Origin: Rebecca billardiae RCC1528
Taxonomy: Eukaryota; Haptophyta
Assembly: GCA_965240325.2 (NCBI GenBank)
Contig: OZ251234.1
Span: 1,922,001 to 1,986,000 of the forward strand
Length of the DNA stretch: 64,000 bases
Direction: 5' to 3'
The translations under genes were made by a program, and so were the position numbers. This document shows, one piece after another, positions 9,695-19,600 of the stretch (its first letter is position 1; each line of letters begins with the position of its first letter). The notes under the pieces were generated by a model that made no database searches, was not told where the DNA came from, and saw only the letters and a program-made list of their open reading frames with translations.

Positions 9695-12259
9695 ATGAGC
9701 ACGAGCGGCCGGTACTACGGCTCGGTCGACGTTGGGAGCCTCAACGACAAGGGGATTCAGCAGCGTTGGCTCGCACAATCGGCGAGCAAGCTGGCGGCGC
9801 TTCCGGCGGGGCAAGGTGCTACGATGTCCGCACTGAACGGCATCATCGTGACGCACGGCCCGAACGCGGAGCACCGCATCAACACGCTCGAGGAGTACAA
9901 CTCGACGTGGGAGACATTCAACCCATCCGCGGCGAAGATGATCAAGGTCGGTGCCGAGCGGATGGACCTGGCGCGTGAGAACTACGCGCTGCAGCAGCGG
10001 CTGCTCGACCATCGCCACGAGCACGAGCGCCGCGAGCACGCCGAGCGCCGGGCCGCGGCGGAACGCGCGGCGGCGGCGGCGGCGGGGGCGAGGCAGGCGC
10101 CAAGCTACGCGCAGGCTGCCTCGGCGGGCGCGGGGAGTGGTTTAGCCACTCCGGGCGGCCCGACGGCGACCGGACCGGGTTCAGGTCCGGCGGCGGGCGG
10201 CGGATCCGGAATTTCTCCGGGTCCGGCGGCCGGCACACCCAGTCCGGGTGTGGGCACAGGCGGCGCTGCAGGTGCGCCGGCTGGGACTGACGGCGCGACG
10301 CCTATGGGCGGTGCCGGCGTCGGCGCGGCGCCTACGGGCGGCGCCGGCGGGATGGGTGGCGCGGCGCCCGCGGGCGGCGCTGCCGTGACGCTCGATCCGC
10401 GCGCGCGTGAGCTCTACCGCCGCGAGCGCGAGACCGAGGATCAGATGCATGAGCGGCAGGCGAGCGAGCACGCCATGCTGGACATCAAACTCCGACAGAG
10501 CGTGTTGGAGGCAGCGCCGGACGGCGACGAGGCGGACCCCGCCAAGTACGCCGGGGCGCAGTACGAGAAAGGGACGGCTTTCTTACGCACCGAGCTGCGG
10601 TCGTGGGTGACGGAGGCTGCGTGGCAGCACATCAACCGCCTCATGGAGACGCAGCCGGAGGTGCAGGAGGAGCGCGCGCGCCGGGGCGCACTTACGCCGG
10701 GGCGCGAGTTTCTGTACCTGTGGAAGACGATCCTGCGCATGCGCAAGCCCGACGACATGCGGAAGTACATGTCGGTGCGGGCACGCTGGCATCGGACGGT
10801 CCTGCCGGACTGCGGCAAGGACGGCGTCGGCGCCCTCGAGCTCTTCCAGGTGCTACAGCACAACCACGTGCTGCTGCAGGAGCTGAGTGACGCAGCGCCA
10901 GCGGCGGAGATGCTTGCGCGGCTCATCGAGTTCATTCCGTCGGTGGGCGCGGGCATCGAGATGCGGACGCGGTACGAGTCGAAGGACTACAGGACCGTGA
11001 CGAACTTCGACGTGCAGGAGCTCGTGCACGAGCTCAACGGCAAGTTCGAGGACTGGGACTTCTCCAAGGGCAAGCGGGTTGACCGCGGCGGCCCTGGGCG
11101 CCCAGGGGCGGGTGGCCGCACGCCAGGAGGCGGCGGCGCTACCCGCGCGCACCCAATCGACGGGCTCCGCCTGGCGCAGGCGGCGGCGGCGTCGGCGGGT
11201 GGCGGCGGCGGCGACACGAAGTCGCCGGCTGGCCGTGGTGGCGGCGGCGGAGGTCGTGGCGGTGGCGGCGGCGGCACTGGCCGCGGCGCCGGCCGCGGAG
11301 GCCAGGACGACTCCGACGACGCGCACGGGCCGCGCTGCTACAAGTGCGGCGCCGTGGGGCATATCAAGCGTTACTGCCCGCAGGTGACGCAGGCTGATCG
11401 CGACTCGAACGCTGGCGATGACGCGGCGTCGACGCGGTCGGATCGCAGCCGTGGCTCACATCGGAGCGGCGGTGGCGGTGGCGGCGGCGGTGGCGGGGGC
11501 AGCACCCGCGCCGTGGTCGGGAATGGCAACGGCGGCGGCACGGTCCGCACGCAGGTCGCGTTCGCACCCGAGCAGGGTGACGAGCCCGACGGCGCCGTTG
11601 GTGGCGACGGTGACGCTGACGCCGGAGACGGCGGCGGCGCCGGCGCCGGACTCGGCTTGGCGCCTATTGGCGCGGCTATCGGCGGCAGGGCGCAGCGCGA
11701 CGAGGACATCGAGATCGTCGCGGCGCGGGCGGCCGAGGCACGCGTGGCGCCGCCGGAGGACAACACGCGGGCGTTGGTGTTTGACACTGGCGCACGGAAG
11801 AACATCGCCATGGCCGAGGATTTGACGAATCTCACCCCGGTGGACGGCGCATGTCAGATCGAGTGGGGGAACGGTGCGCGGGAGCGGGTCACTCACCGCG
11901 GGACCCTGGTGGTCAAGCTTGCGGCGGACGACGACAGCGACAAGGTCCTCACGCTCGAGATCGAGGCGTGGGCGTCGCGGCGCGTCACGGCGCCGCTGCT
12001 GTCGGTCGAGCACTGCGCGGACGCAGGCATCGAGTTCCACTACTCGCAGCGCGGCAACACTGCGGACTTTACGGCGCTGGGAGGCGGCGTCGTGCAGCTG
12101 CCGCGCGATTCCACGCTGCGCGCCGAGATCGTACGGCGCCAGGTGGGGCCGGACGTCGGCGATGCGCCGGCGGAGCCGCGCGCACGGCGCAGGGCGCCAG
12201 TGCGGCGCGTGGGCGCGGGGCGGGGGCGCGTTGGCGCTGCGCCGCCCCCAAACGCCTAA
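9695..12259 (+). CDS. gag-pro: Copia Gag and retropepsin polyprotein
   Basis: The frame encodes about 854 residues from ATG 9695. An ATG at 9639, overlapping the LTR end, is also in frame. It carries an Ala/Gly-rich linker, then a Gag core (DDMRKYMSVRARWHRTVLP region), a Gly/Arg-rich basic stretch and a CCHC zinc knuckle CYKCGAVGHIKRYC at 11336-11377 (CX2CX4HX4C), which binds element RNA. The aspartic protease signature LVFDTGARKNI has its catalytic Asp at 11783, and the enzyme's end (APLLSVEHCADAG) is conserved. The frame stops at TAA 12257-12259, a few bases after a slippery heptamer. Integrase and RT follow in the -1 frame. Ending a copia first ORF after protease is unusual, since most copia elements use one long frame. 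Confidence 0.93.
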   Translation: MSTSGRYYGSVDVGSLNDKGIQQRWLAQSASKLAALPAGQGATMSALNGIIVTHGPNAEHRINTLEEYNSTWETFNPSAAKMIKVGAERMDLARENYALQQRLLDHRHEHERREHAERRAAAERAAAAAAGARQAPSYAQAASAGAGSGLATPGGPTATGPGSGPAAGGGSGISPGPAAGTPSPGVGTGGAAGAPAGTDGATPMGGAGVGAAPTGGAGGMGGAAPAGGAAVTLDPRARELYRRERETEDQMHERQASEHAMLDIKLRQSVLEAAPDGDEADPAKYAGAQYEKGTAFLRTELRSWVTEAAWQHINRLMETQPEVQEERARRGALTPGREFLYLWKTILRMRKPDDMRKYMSVRARWHRTVLPDCGKDGVGALELFQVLQHNHVLLQELSDAAPAAEMLARLIEFIPSVGAGIEMRTRYESKDYRTVTNFDVQELVHELNGKFEDWDFSKGKRVDRGGPGRPGAGGRTPGGGGATRAHPIDGLRLAQAAAASAGGGGGDTKSPAGRGGGGGGRGGGGGGTGRGAGRGGQDDSDDAHGPRCYKCGAVGHIKRYCPQVTQADRDSNAGDDAASTRSDRSRGSHRSGGGGGGGGGGGSTRAVVGNGNGGGTVRTQVAFAPEQGDEPDGAVGGDGDADAGDGGGAGAGLGLAPIGAAIGGRAQRDEDIEIVAARAAEARVAPPEDNTRALVFDTGARKNIAMAEDLTNLTPVDGACQIEWGNGARERVTHRGTLVVKLAADDDSDKVLTLEIEAWASRRVTAPLLSVEHCADAGIEFHYSQRGNTADFTALGGGVVQLPRDSTLRAEIVRRQVGPDVGDAPAEPRARRRAPVRRVGAGRGRVGAAPPPNA
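12247..12253 (+). promoter_or_regulatory. Predicted -1 ribosomal frameshift heptamer C CCA AAC
   Basis: In the gag-pro frame the codons are CCC CCA AAC GCC TAA. The bases C CCA AAC fit the X XXY YYZ rule (X=C, Y=A, Z=C). Slipping back one base places the ribosome exactly in the frame that is open to 15561, reading CGC CTA AGC past the TAA. The stop lies four bases after the heptamer. Downstream GC-rich sequence could form a stimulatory stem, which I have not folded. Confidence 0.75.
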
Positions 12260-15200
12260 GCCCGGAACCCGCGCAGGTGCGAGCCACAAACACAACCACT
12301 ACGGTATCTGATACCACTACTACTACGGAGGCGGCGCGAGGCGCTGATCCGGCGTGGTTACGCACTTGGTCGGTTCGAACGGGCACCAATGACCAACGTC
12401 TACTCGAGCGCACGCGACGCGTGGCCGAGGGGATGGAGGGGGCGAACGCGCGGCGTGAGCCGCTCGACGAGCAGTCGGCGGCGGGCATGACGCGGCGGTC
12501 GTTCGCGGACGCAATGCCGACGGCGCACTACCCTGGGCAGGTGACGCACGTCGACATCTTCTCTATGGCGCGCATCGACTTACCAGTTGGGGCCGATGGC
12601 GCACGTGGAGGGTATCCTCATGGGATCATATTCATCGATGGGCATTCACGTCGATGGCAAGTGTACGCGCTACGCAGCTTGGATGACGCCGAGGTTGGTC
12701 GGGCATTCCGCTGGTACGCGCAGTTGCTTGGAACAGGGGCCATGCACATGTCGCATTGGGTCCTGGCGTCGGGGTGTACTATGGCGCGACGCCATATTCA
12801 CACCGACGGTGGCTCGACGTTGCTGAGTACGTACGTCGAGGGTGAGCTGGCGAAGCTTGGGTTCTCGTCGACGGTCACGTCGGCGCCCGACTCGCCGAGC
12901 TCGAATGGCGTGGCGGAACGCGCTATCCGCACGCTGAAGTCGAGACTGCGCGCCACGGTCGTTGCGCGTGGAGTCTCGAGGGTCGATTGGCACTACGCGG
13001 CGTGGCACGCATGCGCGTCGCGCAATCGACTGGCGTCACGTGGTATCATTCGTGACGATGGAGACATTGAGTGGCTCACGCCGGATGAGCTGTTCTTTGG
13101 CAAACGTCCGACGTGGAAGCATCACGTGGCGTTTGGCGCGCGCTGCCGCGTGCTGATGCTGGGCGCACGGCGCAATGCATTGGGGCAGCTGAAGCAGCGC
13201 GCACTACCCGGACGTGTCTATCTCTGGGGTGGGCACGGCGTGCAGTGGCGCGGTACATGGCGCTACGTGCTTGGGTACGTATGTCGTTTAGACGACGGAC
13301 GTCTCGTTCACTCACGTGACGTACGCATCGACGAGACCGACCTGGTCGAGGGGGGGCACTCGTCGCTGGGCGCACCTGACGGTGGCGCGTACGTGGGTGA
13401 TGGGGACGGCGCCGCGGTAAGCGGCGGACATCGTCCAGTCGGCGGTGATGCCGACGGTGAGGACGAGGACGGCGACGGCGGCGAGACGCCAGCCGACGCC
13501 GGGAATGACGACGCGACAGGGTTCGACGTCGGGTACGACGACGACGCAGATGCGTCAACGTCGGGGCGCGGGCGCAGCAGCGTGGACGCGGGACAACGCG
13601 GGTGCAGCAGCGCGAGCGCACAGCCGTCGACGCCGACGTCGCAGGGCGGGCGTGGCGGGGCAGGCGCGTCGATGACGCAGCCGGGTCGGCAGGATCAGAT
13701 ACCGCCGACGGAATCACGGCGCGGGGCCGCAGCAGATGCTGGCGGGCCGCCGCGCGGCGCAGACGGTGACGACGGCGTGATCGAGGACGCGCCGCCGCCC
13801 GGTCTGGATATGGGACACGATCCGCTTCGCAGGGATCGGACGTCGCGCCGACGGCCGCAGCTGCTTACTGCCGTCGTCAGCGCCGCGTCGGTGTTCCAGA
13901 AGATCAACGTGAAGGTGCCGACGAACTATCGCGAGGCGATGCGGTCGGCGGAGGCGCCCCAGTGGCAGGGCGCCATGCTCGAGCACTTGGAAGGTCACAA
14001 GTTGCTCGGCACCTCGGAGGAGGTGGTGGTTCCGGAGGGCACGCGGGTGTTGCCGAGCCAGTGGGTCTTTGACGTGAAGTCGAACCCGGAGGGCGAGGTG
14101 ACGCGCTTCAAGGCGCGGTCGGTGCTACTGGGGAACCTACAGCGGCCGGGGATCGACTTTCAGGAGGTCTTTGCTCCGACGATCCGGCCGGAACAAGTGC
14201 GACTACTCGTGGCGATCGCCGCTCAGCAGGCTGGCGCGAGAGTCGACTTGGGTGCAGCGTCGGTTGCGGCGCTGGGCATACTGTCGAAGGGCGACGTCAA
14301 GGACGCCTACCTCAACTCGGAGTTGAAGCCGGATGAGCGGCCTCTCTTCTCATTCCCGCCGGGCTACGTGCCGAGCACGCAGGCGCCGCCGGGGTACAAA
14401 GTCGTGGGCCGGAGCCTGAAGGCGTATCCGGGCCTACGCCAGTCTGGGCGCGCGTGGCATCGCACACACCGCACCCAGCTGCTCGCGCGCGGCTTCTCGG
14501 AGTGTCCGAGTGCGCCGTGCATCTACGTCAAGGAGTCGGCGCCGGGCGAGTTCATCATCGCGGGCGGCTTTGTCGACGACTTGCTGTTTCTCAACCTGAC
14601 GCGCGACGCGCGCGCGGTGGAGAAGCTGGCGGCTGACCTGAAGGAGCATTACGAGATCAAGCTGAGTGAGCGGCTCGATAAGTTCCTGGGCGCCGTGTTT
14701 GAAGTTCATGACGACGGCATCCTGATGCATCTGGGGCCGTACGTCGAGAGCGTGCTTCAGCGGTTCGGTTTGAACGCAAGCACGCCGGCGCGCACGCCGG
14801 AGCCGGCGGCGCGGGCGCAGCTGAGCGACGACGACGAGGCGTTGCTGCAGCGCGCGGAGATTGAGAACTACCAGGCGATGGTGGGATGTCTCATGTTTGC
14901 GATGGTCACGGCGCGGCCGGACATCGCGCACGCGGTGAACATGCTGACGCGACGCATGTCATGTCCGCGGGCGGTGGATCTGGTAAGTGCGAAGCGCGTG
15001 CTGCGCTACTTACGTGGATGCCCGCGATTGGGAATCTTGTTCAAGTTTGCGACAGATTCCGAGCACCCCGACCTACTTGCTTTCGCTGACTCCGATTGGG
15101 CAAGCAATCCGGTGGAGACCAAGGGCAGGTCGACGGGTGGATACATTGTGTTCTACAATGGGGCGCCGGTGTCGTGGCACAGCGGGCTGCAAGGTACAGT

Positions 15201-15561
15201 CTCGCTGAGCTCGACGGAGGCGGAGTACGTCGCGCTGAGCGATTGCTGCCGCGAGGTGAGCTACTTGCGGAGCATACTCGAGTCCATGCGGCAGCCGCCG
15301 CGGGACGCGACGGAGGTGCGAGAGGACAACAAGGGGGCTATCGACCTCGTGGAGAATCCTGTGCACCACAAGCGCTCGAAGCACATCGAGATCAAGCATC
15401 ACTATGTGCGTGACGCGCAGGAGGGTGGCAAGGTGAAGGTGGTCAAGGTACACACCTCACTCAACCACTCTGACATCATGACGAAGGCGACGGACGGTGC
15501 GACGTTCAAGCGGCACGTCGACGCCATCATGGTGGACCGACACCCGACGCGCGCGCGGTAA
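12253..15561 (+). CDS. pol: Copia integrase, reverse transcriptase and RNase H
   Basis: Read as the -1 frameshift extension of gag-pro, this region adds about 1,100 residues. The integrase core shows the catalytic triad: Asp in HVDIF (12553), Asp in HTDGGS (12805) and Glu in NGVAERAIRTLK (12916), about 36 residues between the last two. No HHCC zinc motif (usual WHRRLGH start) is visible before it. After a low-complexity linker comes RT, with WVFDVKSNPEGEVTRFKAR, GDVKDAYLNSEL and the active site FVDDLLF at 14569-14589. RNase H follows with FADSDWA, SLSSTEAEYVAL and the tail SKHIEIKHHYVRD. The frame ends with TAA 37 bases before the 3' LTR. No disabling change seen. Confidence 0.93.
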   Translation, partial: RLSPEPAQVRATNTTTTVSDTTTTTEAARGADPAWLRTWSVRTGTNDQRLLERTRRVAEGMEGANARREPLDEQSAAGMTRRSFADAMPTAHYPGQVTHVDIFSMARIDLPVGADGARGGYPHGIIFIDGHSRRWQVYALRSLDDAEVGRAFRWYAQLLGTGAMHMSHWVLASGCTMARRHIHTDGGSTLLSTYVEGELAKLGFSSTVTSAPDSPSSNGVAERAIRTLKSRLRATVVARGVSRVDWHYAAWHACASRNRLASRGIIRDDGDIEWLTPDELFFGKRPTWKHHVAFGARCRVLMLGARRNALGQLKQRALPGRVYLWGGHGVQWRGTWRYVLGYVCRLDDGRLVHSRDVRIDETDLVEGGHSSLGAPDGGAYVGDGDGAAVSGGHRPVGGDADGEDEDGDGGETPADAGNDDATGFDVGYDDDADASTSGRGRSSVDAGQRGCSSASAQPSTPTSQGGRGGAGASMTQPGRQDQIPPTESRRGAAADAGGPPRGADGDDGVIEDAPPPGLDMGHDPLRRDRTSRRRPQLLTAVVSAASVFQKINVKVPTNYREAMRSAEAPQWQGAMLEHLEGHKLLGTSEEVVVPEGTRVLPSQWVFDVKSNPEGEVTRFKARSVLLGNLQRPGIDFQEVFAPTIRPEQVRLLVAIAAQQAGARVDLGAASVAALGILSKGDVKDAYLNSELKPDERPLFSFPPGYVPSTQAPPGYKVVGRSLKAYPGLRQSGRAWHRTHRTQLLARGFSECPSAPCIYVKESAPGEFIIAGGFVDDLLFLNLTRDARAVEKLAADLKEHYEIKLSERLDKFLGAVFEVHDDGILMHLGPYVESVLQRFGLNASTPARTPEPAARAQLSDDDEALLQRAEIENYQAMVGCLMFAMVTARPDIAHAVNMLTRRMSCPRAVDLVSAKRVLRYLRGCPRLGILFKFATDSEHPDLLAFADSDWASNPVETKGRSTGGYIVFYNGAPVSWHSGLQGTVSLSSTEAEYVALSDCCREVSYLRSILESMRQPPRDATEVREDNKGAIDLVENPVHHKRSKHIEIKHHYVRDAQEGGKVKVVKVHTSLNHSDIMTKATDGATFKRHVDAIMVDRHPTRAR

Positions 15562-15588
15562 GCGGCGCAGCTCGCGGCTATGGCTGTC

Positions 15589-15597
15589 GAGGGGGGG
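15589..15597 (+). promoter_or_regulatory. Polypurine tract
   Basis: GAGGGGGGG immediately precedes the TG of the 3' LTR, the position where plus-strand DNA synthesis is primed in LTR retrotransposons. Confidence 0.85.
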
Positions 15598-16205
15598 TGT
15601 TGAGCTGACGCGGCCTGGGGCGCGCATCTCAGCAGATGGCGTCGCCGCTGGGACGTCAGGGCCGGCGCCGCACCAGGCGGGCCGGCGTCATCAGCTACGG
15701 AGCAGTGGCTGGCTGGCGGCGCGCGCGCGCGGCGCGCGCGGCGGCAGGAGCGCGAGCGCAGCAGCGCTGGCGCGGATCGACGTGGACGCGGAGCGCGGAC
15801 GCGGCAGCGCGGACGCGGAGCGACACGGACGCGGCGCGTGCGCGGGCGGTACGGCCCGGCGCAGCGCGACACGGTGACGTCGCACGGGCATGGCCCGGAC
15901 GCCATCGTGGGAGTCCATCCGGATTTCCACTTTCGGAAAAGTGGGAATCCGGCTGAGGGTGGACGGACGAGGACGTCCGGGAGTTACGTCGGGACGGGCG
16001 GTTTTCGGGAAGGTAACGCATTCCCCGGAGCCGGCCGCGACGTGGTCACCCCGCGACCAAAAGGTCGGCGGGAGGTTAGCTTGTCTTCGTAAAAGAGCGA
16101 AGGGAAGGAGATTGTCTTCGTGGGCGTCACCGACGACGCGCCCGAGGACGTGCCGGTGAGCTCTTAGCAGGGCTCGAGACGCTCGGAGCTCGCGTTTACC
16201 CAATA
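15598..16205 (+). repeat. 3' long terminal repeat
   Basis: Same 608 bases as the 5' LTR as far as I can compare, followed by CCCTC, the right copy of the target duplication. Confidence 0.95.
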
Positions 16206-16645
16206 CCCTCGAAAAATCGAAAACTCACCCCCAACAGCCCTCAAAATCGTCCCCCATCCCCTTTTCTTTGATCAAAAGATCTTTTTGACAACGTAGTGAG
16301 GGCCCCCGGCGGGGCTCCACGCTACGCGCTCCGCCCTGCACCGCGGGCCATGATGACGATAGCAGCGCATCATCATTAGTCGTGACATCACAGACATCAC
16401 TACTGCTAAGTCAGAGTCTGACGTGCTCGGGCCTCGGCTGAGTGAGAGTCGGCAGTCGACGGCAGTGCTGATGCATTACACTCGTCAGTGACAGAGTCAG
16501 AGTGCACTGCAGCATCACCGCGCATGCACAGGCTGCTTATTCATATATCGCGTCTGATCATATCACTGCCATAGGCATCAGCATCGTCAGCACGCATCGT
16601 CGTCGGAGCGCTGCCCCATCGGAGCATCGCGTCACGCCGTCACCG
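16206..16645. other. Intergenic stretch right of the retrotransposon
   Basis: The first 80 bases (CCCTCGAAAAATCGAAAACTC onward) continue the AT-rich target interrupted by the element. The rest holds GGGCCCCCGGCGGGGCTCC and CATCA-type phrases but no gene that I can support. It ends at the stop codon of the minus-strand MYND gene. Confidence 0.4.
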
Positions 16646-19600
16646 TCACACATTGGCACGCGCGTCGTCGTTCTCACGATCGCCGTCGACCCCGTCGTCA
16701 TCCCCGTCTCCGCCGCCGCCGCCGGCTCGCGCGGCCGCGGCGAGGCGCGCGCACTCGCGCTTGTGCCCCGCCTTCCACGCGGCGCGCAGGCACGCGGCGC
16801 CGCAGAACTTGGCCGTCTTGCAGCCGCCGCACGCCTTGAGCGCCCCCGGCTTGGCCTCAGGCGCGGCGCAGTGCGTGCACCGCCGCAGTATGCCGCCGCC
16901 AAAGACGGGCCCCGAGCTGCGCGCGTCGTTCCAGCACTCGGCCGCGCCCGGCGGCTCGCGCGCCACCTGCACGTCCTTGCTCGCGCGTGCGAGGTCCTCG
17001 TTGAACGTCTCGGGCTTGGCCCAGTCGGCGCGCGCGGCCGCGAGCGCGTCCGCCCAGCCGTCGTGCCCAAGCAGCGCGCGCCACAGGCCGCGAGCGGCGT
17101 GCCTCACTCTCTCCCCGCCCCTCAGCTCGAGCTCGGCGACGGCGCGCGCGTCCTCCTCCTCGTCCGTGTAGCCGGGCGCGAGGGCGGCGAAGCAGTCGCC
17201 GCCGAGGCTCGCGAGCGTGCGCACGAGCGCGGCCGAGCGCTCGAGGCCGAGCGCGGCGCGGAGCGCGCGCGCGGCGTGCGGCCAGTTGTTGCACGGGCCG
17301 AGCGCCTCGAGCGCCGCAATCCGCACGCGCTCGTGAGGGCAGTCGACGCACGCGGCCGCGAGCTCGAGCGCGGGCGCGCAGCCGAGCAGCGGGATCGGGG
17401 CGGCGGGGTCGGGCGCGTCGGCGGGGTCGAGGCAGCTGCGCCCCCGCTCGTCCTTCGCGCGGCTCGGTGGGCACAGCAGCCCGCGCGTGCGCGCGCCCGC
17501 GCTGATCAGCGCGGCGGTGAGCGCACCAACGCCGTGCCGCCGGCTGACCGGCCGGATGCGTCGCAGCTTCGGCGCGAGCGGCGCGCGCAGGTCCGCCCAG
17601 CCGCCCCACGTGAGCGTGTGCGCGTGCGTGGCCCACACGCGCCGCGCAAACACGACGGCGAGGTCCTCGAGGGGCGCGCCGCGCGCGGAGCCGCCCAGCC
17701 GCTCGCGCCACGCGGGGTGCGGGGCGCAGCGCGACAGGAGGACCAGAGCGCTCGCGCCCCAGCCCTCCTCCGCGCGCGTAAGCGGCGCGCCGCGCAGCGA
17801 AGGCGCGCACAGCGCCGCCAGGCAGCCGAGCAGCCCGCCCTCGGCCGCGCCGCCCTCTCGCTGCCGCTGCTCGTGCAGCAGCAGCTCGCGACCGTCCTCC
17901 AGCCGGCAGAGCGACGCCAGGATGCGCAGCTCGAGCAGGTGGTCGTCCGCGGACGCGGGCAAAGGCGCAGACGCGGCGGCGGCGGCGGCGGCGGCGGCGG
18001 GCGGCGGCGGCGCGTGGCTGGGCGTCTCCGCGGCGCCGAGCGCGGCGGCGCTCGCGCACGCGCCGTCGAGCAGCGCGCGCACGTACCCCCTGCGCATGAG
18101 CAGCGCGCCGAGCGGCTCCGCGGCGCGGCTGAGCGGCCGGCCGTCAATCCGGACGTCTTCAAACACGGCGCGACTCAGCTTGTGCAGCAGCCGCAGCGCA
18201 GCGGCGCGGAGGCCGTCAGGGATCGGCGCCGGGCCGCCGCCCGCGGCGGGCTCGGCCATGCCGCCCGACACGAACCCCGCCGCGGGGTCGCGCTCCGCCG
18301 GCGGATCCGCCGGCTCCGCCGGCTCAGCCGCGGCCGGGATCGCGATCTCGCCGATGGCCTTCACCAGGGCGCGCCCCTCCAGAAATGGCGGGCCGCCGTC
18401 GCGGTCGGCCTCGGAGGTGCGCTCGCGCCGCTGCTTGCGCGAGTGCATCGCGTCCCAGCCGCAGCCCTCGAAGCCGCTGTCGAACGTCACCAGCTGCTCG
18501 AGCAGCCCGAACGCCCTGCGCGCCGCGCAGAACGCCGCGCCGCGCCGCTCCCACAGTCGCTCCACCTCCGCGTCGGCCTCGGCGGTCGCCTCGAAAGCGG
18601 CGCGCAGCTCGAGCAGCGTCTGCAGCGCGAGCGGCAGGCCGGCGCGTCCGACGACGAGCTCGCGCGCGTGGAGCTCGAGCTCGTCGTCCGGGTCGGAGAC
18701 CTTCTGCAGCGCGGCGCGCAGGCTCTCCCACAGCCCGAGCTTGTCCGCCGCGCCCGGCCGCGACGGCGGCGCGAGAGGCGACACCGCCGCGTCCGCGTCC
18801 GCGTCCGCGGGCGCGGCCGCGCCGGCGCCGCCGTGCGCCGCCGCGCTCTGCTGCCTGCTGCGCGACTTGAGGCCGGAGGCGCGGCGCGTCGAGGCGGGCG
18901 CGCGGCGCAGGTCCTGGCCCACCAGCTCGCCGCTCGTGCACGAGCGGCGCACCTGCGCCCCCCAGCCGAGCACGCGCAGGCTGTCGTCAAAGTACGGACA
19001 CATGAACGTGTCGCCCGCGCCGCCGGGCAGGCTGCCGAGCGCGCCGCCGATCGCGCGCGCCTCGTCCTCGTCCAGCAGGCTCTCGGCGAGTTCGGGCCAC
19101 AGCTTCGGCGAGCCGACGAGCACCGGGATCGCCAGCCGGTGCATCAGCTCGCGCGCCGAGCTCACGCGCAGGCCCGGCACCTCCCACGTCGACAGGGCAA
19201 TCAGCTCGAAGCCGGCCAGCCGAGCGTGCCACGGGCCGCGCGTGCAGAGCCCGTCGCTCAGGCCGCGCAGCGCTTTGTCGATCTTGGCGCGCCACGCGCC
19301 CTGCTGGGCGGGGCTCGTCGCGCCCGCCGCGCCGGCGCGGATCGCCTCGAGCTGCGCGCACACGCGCGTCGCCGTGCTCGCCAGCTTGGTCGCGATGAAC
19401 ACGATCACGCGCAGTCGCTCCGCCTCCGCGGCCGGCTCGAGCGGCGCGCCCGCGCGGCTGAGCGGCTGGCCGTCCAGCCGCCGGATGGCGCGCGCGAGGG
19501 GCGGCGGCACGCCGAGGGAGAGCGGCCCCGTGCCCGCGGCCGGCGGCGTGCCCGAGCTCGCCGCCTCCTCCGCCGCCGACGTGCCGGGCGGCGCGCTCGG

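Larger units (their letters stand above)
9031..16205 (+). mobile_element. Complete Ty1/copia LTR retrotransposon
   Basis: Two direct 608-bp LTRs (9031-9638, 15598-16205) flank a 5.96-kb interior with gag, retropepsin, integrase, reverse transcriptase and RNase H in that order. Integrase before RT is the copia order. LTR ends are TGTTG...CAATA. CCCTC occurs at 9026-9030 and again at 16206-16210, a 5-bp target-site duplication. A G-rich polypurine tract precedes the 3' LTR. No standard initiator-tRNA binding site beginning TGG is visible right after the 5' LTR, so the primer is unclear. I see no difference between the LTRs and no premature stop in the two long frames, so insertion is recent and the copy may be competent. 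It has split the AT-rich sequence that continues at 16211. Confidence 0.96.

Noticed and set aside
11851-12252. The upstream part of the integrase-RT frame as its own coding start
   Set aside because: It overlaps the protease-bearing frame, translates to Arg/Gly-rich nonsense and has no family motif. The pol protein is better explained by -1 shifting at 12247.
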